From Lachnospiraceae bacterium (GTDB taxonomy: Bacteria; Bacillota; Clostridia; Lachnospirales; Lachnospiraceae): a DNA stretch of 9,560 nucleotides. The stretch spans positions 1-9,560 of the forward strand of contig JAILJL010000063.1 in assembly GCA_024694785.1 (NCBI GenBank), read 5' to 3'. Each line of letters opens with the position of its first letter. Position 1 is the first letter of the stretch. Shown one piece after another: positions 5,705 through 9,560 of the stretch. The notes below the pieces were generated by a model, which did not search any database, was not told the origin of the DNA, and worked only from the letters and a program-made list of their open reading frames with translations. The position numbers were made by a program, and so were the translations under genes.

Positions 5705-6928
5705 TTAGTTACCGAGTGCCGGATTCTTAGCGCCGCAATTAGTACAGAAGTTACCTGTATTAACCGTTCCGCATGCACATGTCCAGCCTGTCGGCTGTGG
5801 CTTTGCAGATCCGCAGTTAGTACAGAAGTTACCTGTGTTAACCGTTCCGCATGCGCATTTCCAGCCACCCTGAGCCTGTGCAACACCTGCGCCCATCATC
5901 ATGTTAGCCTGCTGCTGCTCAGCTGCTGCCTGCTGATAGAGGTTACCCGGTGTCATGCCTGAAGCATTCATAGCCATTCCCATACCCATGAAGCCTGCCA
6001 TAGCGCCGTTAGCATTACCTGCTGCCTCGCCCATAGCACCTGCAGTAGCACGTGCCATAGCGCCTGCGCCCATTCTTGCATTGCCGTAAGCAGCGTCTGC
6101 CTGAGCATTCTTAAGAAGTGCTGCATCCTCATCAGGTAATGTAACAGAACCGAATGCGATACTTACTACCTGTAATCCGCGAAGCTCGCCCCACTTCTGT
6201 GAAAGTGATTCGTTAAGAGCATTCTGAACATCCACGTTATGAGCGATGATCTGGTTCGGTCTTAATTCCATCTCGGATAACTTGGCAAGTGCCGGCTGTA
6301 AAGCATCGATGAATTCCTGCTTAAGCTGTGTATCAAGCTCTTCGCGTCTATACTCATCAGCTACGTTACCTGCAATGTTGGTGTAGAACTTAATAGGGTC
6401 TACAATCTTATATGAATATACACCGGAGCATCTAACCGATACATCAAGATCCATACCCACCTTAGAGTCAACTACTCTAAAAGGTACAGGATTGGATGTT
6501 CCGAACTTATTATCGATAAGCTCCTTGGTATTGATATAATATACTCTCTGGTCCTTACCTGTATCGCCGCCCAATGTAAAACGCTTACCGATAGTCTTAA
6601 AGGTTTCCTTTAAAGCTTCGCCAAAAGGTCCTGTAAATAAGCTTGGCTCCGATGATGTATCATATGTAAATTCACCCGGCTCCGCACAAACTTCAACTAC
6701 CTTACCCTGGTCAACGATAAGCATACACTGTCCGTCTGCTACAACGATACCGGAACCATTGGTAATGATATTATCACTTCCCTTGGTATTGGAAGATCTC
6801 TTACCGATTCTCTTCTGGCCCTTAACCATAAGAATCTCTTTATCTATCGACTCGCAGATAAAGAACTCTTTCCACTGATCGGCGAGTACGCCGCCTGCTG
6901 CGCCTAAAGCTGCTTTAATAAGTCCCAT
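5705..6928 (-). CDS. ydjI: SPFH / virion-core-like protein with tandem C-terminal zinc ribbons, YdjI-like
   Basis: A 407-residue YdjI-family protein, often annotated as virion core protein or SPFH-domain protein. A short hydrophobic N-terminus (MGLIKAALGAAGGVLA) precedes an SPFH/band-7-like region (about 25-275) including GSGIVVADGQCMLIVDQGKV (58-77) and VVSIAFGSVTLPDEDAALL (254-272). A long Ala/Gly/Met/Gln-rich linker (280-354) follows. It ends in two nearly identical zinc ribbons: C358-x-C360 with C369-x2-C372, and C384-x-C386 with C395-x2-C398, each within CACGTVNTGNFCTNCG. SPFH proteins form oligomeric membrane scaffolds. AAGGAG is 7 nt before the ATG. It leads the ydjI-ydjG-ydjH operon, whereas in B. 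subtilis the order is pspA-ydjG-ydjH-ydjI. The family call is strong; the role in membrane-stress organisation is by analogy. Confidence 0.86.
   Translation of the reverse strand: MGLIKAALGAAGGVLADQWKEFFICESIDKEILMVKGQKRIGKRSSNTKGSDNIITNGSGIVVADGQCMLIVDQGKVVEVCAEPGEFTYDTSSEPSLFTGPFGEALKETFKTIGKRFTLGGDTGKDQRVYYINTKELIDNKFGTSNPVPFRVVDSKVGMDLDVSVRCSGVYSYKIVDPIKFYTNIAGNVADEYRREELDTQLKQEFIDALQPALAKLSEMELRPNQIIAHNVDVQNALNESLSQKWGELRGLQVVSIAFGSVTLPDEDAALLKNAQADAAYGNARMGAGAMARATAGAMGEAAGNANGAMAGFMGMGMAMNASGMTPGNLYQQAAAEQQQANMMMGAGVAQAQGGWKCACGTVNTGNFCTNCGSAKPQPTGWTCACGTVNTGNFCTNCGAKNPALGN
5733..5866 (-). repeat. Tandem duplication encoding the two zinc ribbons of YdjI
   Basis: Copies at 5733-5788 and 5811-5866 repeat with a period of 78 nt (26 codons) and differ at only 4 of 56 positions. 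High identity at the DNA level suggests a recent duplication or ongoing gene conversion within the gene. Confidence 0.88.
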
Positions 6929-6972
6929 TTTAATTCTCCTTATAATTGTTATTAGTTATCTGCTAAACACCA

Positions 6973-6993
6973 TGATGCGAAGATCCAGCATCA
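6973..6993 (-). promoter_or_regulatory. Hairpin in the 5' leader of the ydj operon
   Basis: TGATGC (6973-6978) and GCATCA (6988-6993) form a perfect 6-bp inverted repeat with a 9-nt loop, about 45 nt upstream of the ydjI start. It could be an mRNA-stabilising 5' hairpin or an operator. Confidence 0.4.
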
Positions 6994-6997
6994 CTTC

Positions 6998-7025
6998 ATA
7001 ATAATAACACATTTTAACTTATAAA
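6998..7025 (-). promoter_or_regulatory. Possible promoter of the ydjI-ydjG-ydjH operon
   Basis: On the minus strand TTTATA (7020-7025) lies 16 nt before TATTAT (6998-7003), which would start transcription near 6990, at the 5' hairpin. The -35 matches only 4 of 6, and the AT-rich setting offers other choices. Confidence 0.35.
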
Positions 7026-7101
7026 TGGAAATAAATTCATAGTTTAGCTCTTATTAGTTATTAAGTTTCACAATTTAAACACATTTTATAATACATCGGC
7101 A

Positions 7102-7130
7102 TTGCATATTAAGACTTCTGTAACTATAAT
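7102..7130 (+). promoter_or_regulatory. Sigma-A promoter of the phosphofructokinase gene
   Basis: TTGCAT (7102-7107), a 17-nt spacer, then a consensus TATAAT (7125-7130). The start near 7137 gives a leader of about 34 nt, and AGGAGG (7158-7163) lies 7 nt before the ATG. This is the strongest protein-gene promoter in the window, as expected for a glycolytic gene. Confidence 0.82.
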
Positions 7131-7170
7131 GATACAAGGAACTAAATCATAAGTAACAGGAGGTTATATA

Positions 7171-8430
7171 ATGCCTGCACACAAGAAAAAAAATGTCATC
7201 GTCGGCCAGTCCGGCGGCCCTACTGCTGCCATCAATTCCTCGCTTGCCGGCGTATACAGAACCGCAAAAGACAGAGGATATAACAAAGTATACGGAATGA
7301 TCCATGGTATACAGGGACTTATCGAGGGAAGATATACAGACCTTTCCGAGCATATCCAGGATGGCCTCGATATCGAGCTTTTAAAAAGGACTCCTGCTGC
7401 ATACCTAGGCTCATGCAGATATAAATTACCGGAGATATGTGAGAACAAAGAATTATACGAGAAAATCTTCGATACACTTACCAAGCTCGAGATTGACTGC
7501 TTCATATACATTGGCGGCAACGATTCGATGGACACCATCAAGAAGTTATCCGATTATGCAATCGTTAACGGTTACGACATCCGCTTCGTAGGATGCCCGA
7601 AGACAATCGATAATGACCTTGCATTAACCGATCACACACCGGGTTACGGCTCCGCCGCCAAATATATCGCAGCATCGATAAAGGAAGTTATCCGTGACGG
7701 CTATTCTCTCGAAACCGACCACGGTCAGGTTATCATTATTGAAATCATGGGAAGAAACGCAGGCTGGCTTACCGCTGCCGCAGCGCTTTCAAAGTGTGAA
7801 GACTGCGACGGACCTGACGCAATCTATCTTCCCGAGATACCATTCGACTGCGATGCTTTTATCAAGAATGTGAAAAAGCTCCTTAAAGAGAAGGCTTTCG
7901 TAACCATCGCAGTATCAGAGGGACTTACCCTTGCTGACGGAAGATATGTAAACGAGCTTTCTAATGAAGTAGGCTATGTAGACGCTTTCGGTCATAAACA
8001 GCTTACAGGTACCGCAAGCTATCTCTGCCACCTTGTCGCAGAGAAATGCGGCTGCAAGACGCGTTCAATCGAGTTTTCAACCTTACAGCGTGCCGCAAGC
8101 CACCTGGCAAGCCGTATCGATATCATGGAAGCTTATAACGTAGGCGGTGCCGCAATGATGGCCGCCGATGAAGGCGATACAGGTAAGATGGTTGTAATCG
8201 TTCGTACATCCAACGATCCATACCAGTCAACAACAGAGGTTAAAGACGTTCACCGCATCGCTAACGACGAGAGACTCGTCCCGCGTGAGTGGATTACCAA
8301 GGATGGTACTTATGTAACCAACGAATTCATCCAGTATGCGAAGCCTCTTATCCAGGGCGAAGTTGCACCGATTATTGTAGACGGTCTTCCGAGACACCTC
8401 TACAAGCCGGGCTTCCACGATTTATTGTAA
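7171..8430 (+). CDS. pfp: 6-phosphofructokinase, probably pyrophosphate-dependent
   Basis: Phosphorylates fructose 6-phosphate to fructose 1,6-bisphosphate in glycolysis in the cytosol. PPi-dependent forms use pyrophosphate and work in both directions. The 419 residues exceed the roughly 320 of bacterial ATP-PFK and fit the longer PPi-type group. Motifs are GQSGGPTAAIN (12-22), IGGNDSMDT (114-122), PKTIDND (143-149) holding the catalytic aspartate D147, MGRNAGW (193-199), SEG (249-251) and TLQRAASH (304-311). Two positions separate donor classes: ATP enzymes read GGDG and PGTIDND, whereas here D118 replaces the second-motif glycine and K144 replaces G, both PPi-type. N117 stands where most enzymes have a metal-binding Asp, a variant worth noting. 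It is monocistronic, with its own promoter and a bidirectional terminator. The PFK fold is certain; PPi specificity is inferred. Confidence 0.93.
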   Translation: MPAHKKKNVIVGQSGGPTAAINSSLAGVYRTAKDRGYNKVYGMIHGIQGLIEGRYTDLSEHIQDGLDIELLKRTPAAYLGSCRYKLPEICENKELYEKIFDTLTKLEIDCFIYIGGNDSMDTIKKLSDYAIVNGYDIRFVGCPKTIDNDLALTDHTPGYGSAAKYIAASIKEVIRDGYSLETDHGQVIIIEIMGRNAGWLTAAAALSKCEDCDGPDAIYLPEIPFDCDAFIKNVKKLLKEKAFVTIAVSEGLTLADGRYVNELSNEVGYVDAFGHKQLTGTASYLCHLVAEKCGCKTRSIEFSTLQRAASHLASRIDIMEAYNVGGAAMMAADEGDTGKMVVIVRTSNDPYQSTTEVKDVHRIANDERLVPREWITKDGTYVTNEFIQYAKPLIQGEVAPIIVDGLPRHLYKPGFHDLL

Positions 8431-8500
8431 TTTAACCGAATCTGCTGCCGTTTTACGGCATGATTACATACTTTTGAATATAACCCGTAATAAGACAGAT

Positions 8501-8539
8501 AAAAAGGGACGGTTCTCACAGAACCGTCCCCGCTTTTTT
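8501..8539. terminator. Bidirectional intrinsic terminator between pfp and the diguanylate cyclase gene
   Basis: Perfect 10-bp stem GGGACGGTTC (8506-8515) and GAACCGTCCC (8521-8530) with loop TCACA. On the plus strand six T follow (8534-8539); on the minus strand five T (8501-8505) follow directly. It serves both convergent genes, and the minus-strand stop codon lies at its edge (8538-8540). A smaller hairpin, TGCCGT/ACGGCA (8446-8460), precedes it without a T tract. Confidence 0.9.
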
Positions 8540-9560
8540 ATTCTGTATAAAATGCGCATCCGTTGCGCTGTTCTTTCATTCGATATAGTGTAAGGTCTGC
8601 ATGACGAAACATCGCATCGAAATTCTTCTCACGAGTACCGAAAACGACACCTGCACTGATTGATGCTTCCGGCAAACCATCTCTTGTATCATGCAACGCC
8701 AAGTTGACATTCTTAATTTTCTCTCTTATAAGACCCCTACTCTTCTTATCAGTATTGGTCATAAATATAAGGAATTCATCGCCACCGATTCTACAGATAT
8801 AATCTTCTGTACGGAATTCTCTCATTAAAGAATCTGCAAGCTTGATAAGAATCTTATCGCCAATCTCATGGCCCATGGTATCATTAATATTCTTGAACTT
8901 ATCGCAATCGATAAGTATCATTGCCGAAGCCTTAAAATTGATTGCATTTTTGATATAATCATATCCTGTTCTGTTATATAGGCCGGTTAAAGCATCATGC
9001 GTCGCCTCGAAGTTAAGATTCTCCAGGTTCTCCTTCTGAATCTCGTACATCCTGTTGTAAGTCCTTGCAAGTGACCTTAACTCACTTCCACCAATAACAT
9101 CAAGCGGCTTATCTTCAGTAATCCTCTTAACCGACTTATGCAGTGGATTTATGATAAGGATAATCGTAATCACTATTACAAGAAAGATTGTCAACAGGAG
9201 TAATCCGATCTCCCACATTAATATAAAAAGCGTGTCCTGCATACTTTCGCCGGATTCTATCTGTATACTGTGCGTCTCTTCTTCAAGATCCTCCGAGCAT
9301 TCCGACATGCGGTTCCTTATTACGGTCTTTTCTTTATAATAGAAATTGTCGTGCACCATTTCCTGGGCACGTTTAAGCTTCTTTTCACCGCTTCTGTTAA
9401 TATCTTCATCCGAAAGAACAACATCTGCAAGTTCCTCCGGGTATTCTGTTATATTACAAGCAACAAGTACAAGCTTCATCGCATAGTATTCACGCTCCAT
9501 AAGCTTCATTGATGCATTATATGCAAGTTGTAATTGTTGAAAGGCCCTCGTGTCTCCTGC
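8538..9560 (-). CDS. Membrane-anchored diguanylate cyclase with GGDEF domain, 5' end outside window
   Basis: Makes c-di-GMP from two GTP at the inner face of the membrane. The frame stays open to the window edge: 17 residues (AGDTRAFQQLQLAYNAS) precede the first internal Met at 9509. That Met has no clear ribosome site, so the true start and probably a first membrane helix lie beyond the edge. Counting from that Met, residues 1-90 look like the end of an extracytoplasmic helical sensor domain. A membrane helix spans about 93-121, then a short linker or HAMP-like segment (122-165). The GGDEF domain covers about 168-323: THDALTGLYNRTGYDYI, LIDCDKFKNINDTMGHEIGD (199-218), and an intact RIGGDEF (240-246). 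RTED (233-236), five residues before GGDEF, is the RxxD inhibitory site, implying product feedback. The ligand sensed cannot be told. Confidence 0.92.
   Translation of the reverse strand, partial: AGDTRAFQQLQLAYNASMKLMEREYYAMKLVLVACNITEYPEELADVVLSDEDINRSGEKKLKRAQEMVHDNFYYKEKTVIRNRMSECSEDLEEETHSIQIESGESMQDTLFILMWEIGLLLLTIFLVIVITIILIINPLHKSVKRITEDKPLDVIGGSELRSLARTYNRMYEIQKENLENLNFEATHDALTGLYNRTGYDYIKNAINFKASAMILIDCDKFKNINDTMGHEIGDKILIKLADSLMREFRTEDYICRIGGDEFLIFMTNTDKKSRGLIREKIKNVNLALHDTRDGLPEASISAGVVFGTREKNFDAMFRHADLTLYRMKEQRNGCAFYTE

Noticed and set aside
5733..5866. CRISPR-like repeat-spacer pattern
   Set aside because: There are only two copies, inside a coding gene and in phase with codons, encoding zinc ribbons.
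5693..5962. Cysteine-rich 89-codon plus-strand frame
   Set aside because: It is the antisense of the tandem zinc-ribbon repeat of YdjI; its internal repetition only reflects that duplication.
7147..7541. Minus-strand frames opposite the start of the phosphofructokinase gene
   Set aside because: They are shadows of the pfp gene, which has its own promoter, ribosome site and family motifs.

Overview
The window looks like chromosomal DNA from an anaerobic Clostridia-type Firmicute, most likely a Lachnospiraceae member (Butyrivibrio/Roseburia-like). This is an inference from strong AGGAGG ribosome sites, AT-rich sigma-A promoters, nickel-pincer (Lar) genes, a PPi-type phosphofructokinase, several c-di-GMP proteins and a YdjGHI-type membrane module. 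I see no transposase, CRISPR array, tRNA or rRNA.

Layout. (1) 1-2633, minus strand: promoter, larB, a stand-alone larC C-terminal half, then a receiver-GGDEF-EAL protein that runs off the left edge. The three are closely spaced with no visible terminator, so they are probably one transcript. (2) 2640-3170, plus strand: no protein gene, but a complete isolated RNA gene. It has a good sigma-A promoter (TTTACA-17-TAAAAT), about 290 nt of hairpin-rich sequence, and a 9-bp terminator with a T7 tract. This is the most interesting element of the window. (3) 3238-3576, minus: an orphan Hpt phosphotransfer protein behind a dyad-symmetric operator candidate. (4) 3657-6928, minus: a three-gene operon with the content of B. 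subtilis ydjG-ydjH-ydjI, in the order ydjI, ydjG, ydjH. It has an attenuator-like hairpin after ydjI and a terminator after ydjH; pspA is not beside it. (5) 7102-8539, plus: promoter and gene of a PPi-type 6-phosphofructokinase, ending in a bidirectional terminator shared with the next gene. (6) 8538-9560, minus: a membrane-anchored diguanylate cyclase whose N-terminus lies beyond the right edge.

How the parts may work together. The right-edge cyclase keeps an intact GGDEF site and I-site and should make c-di-GMP. The left-edge protein has a ruined GGDEF but an intact visible EAL motif and should degrade it under receiver control. The Hpt protein could feed a phosphorelay, but no partner kinase is visible. 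LarB and LarC2 belong to synthesis of the nickel-pincer nucleotide cofactor of lactate racemase-type enzymes; LarA, LarE and the LarC N-terminal domain are not in the window. The YdjI/G/H trio is probably a membrane-stress complex. The RNA gene stands alone: nothing on its strand follows for about 4 kb, so it is more likely a trans-acting or structural RNA than a riboswitch.
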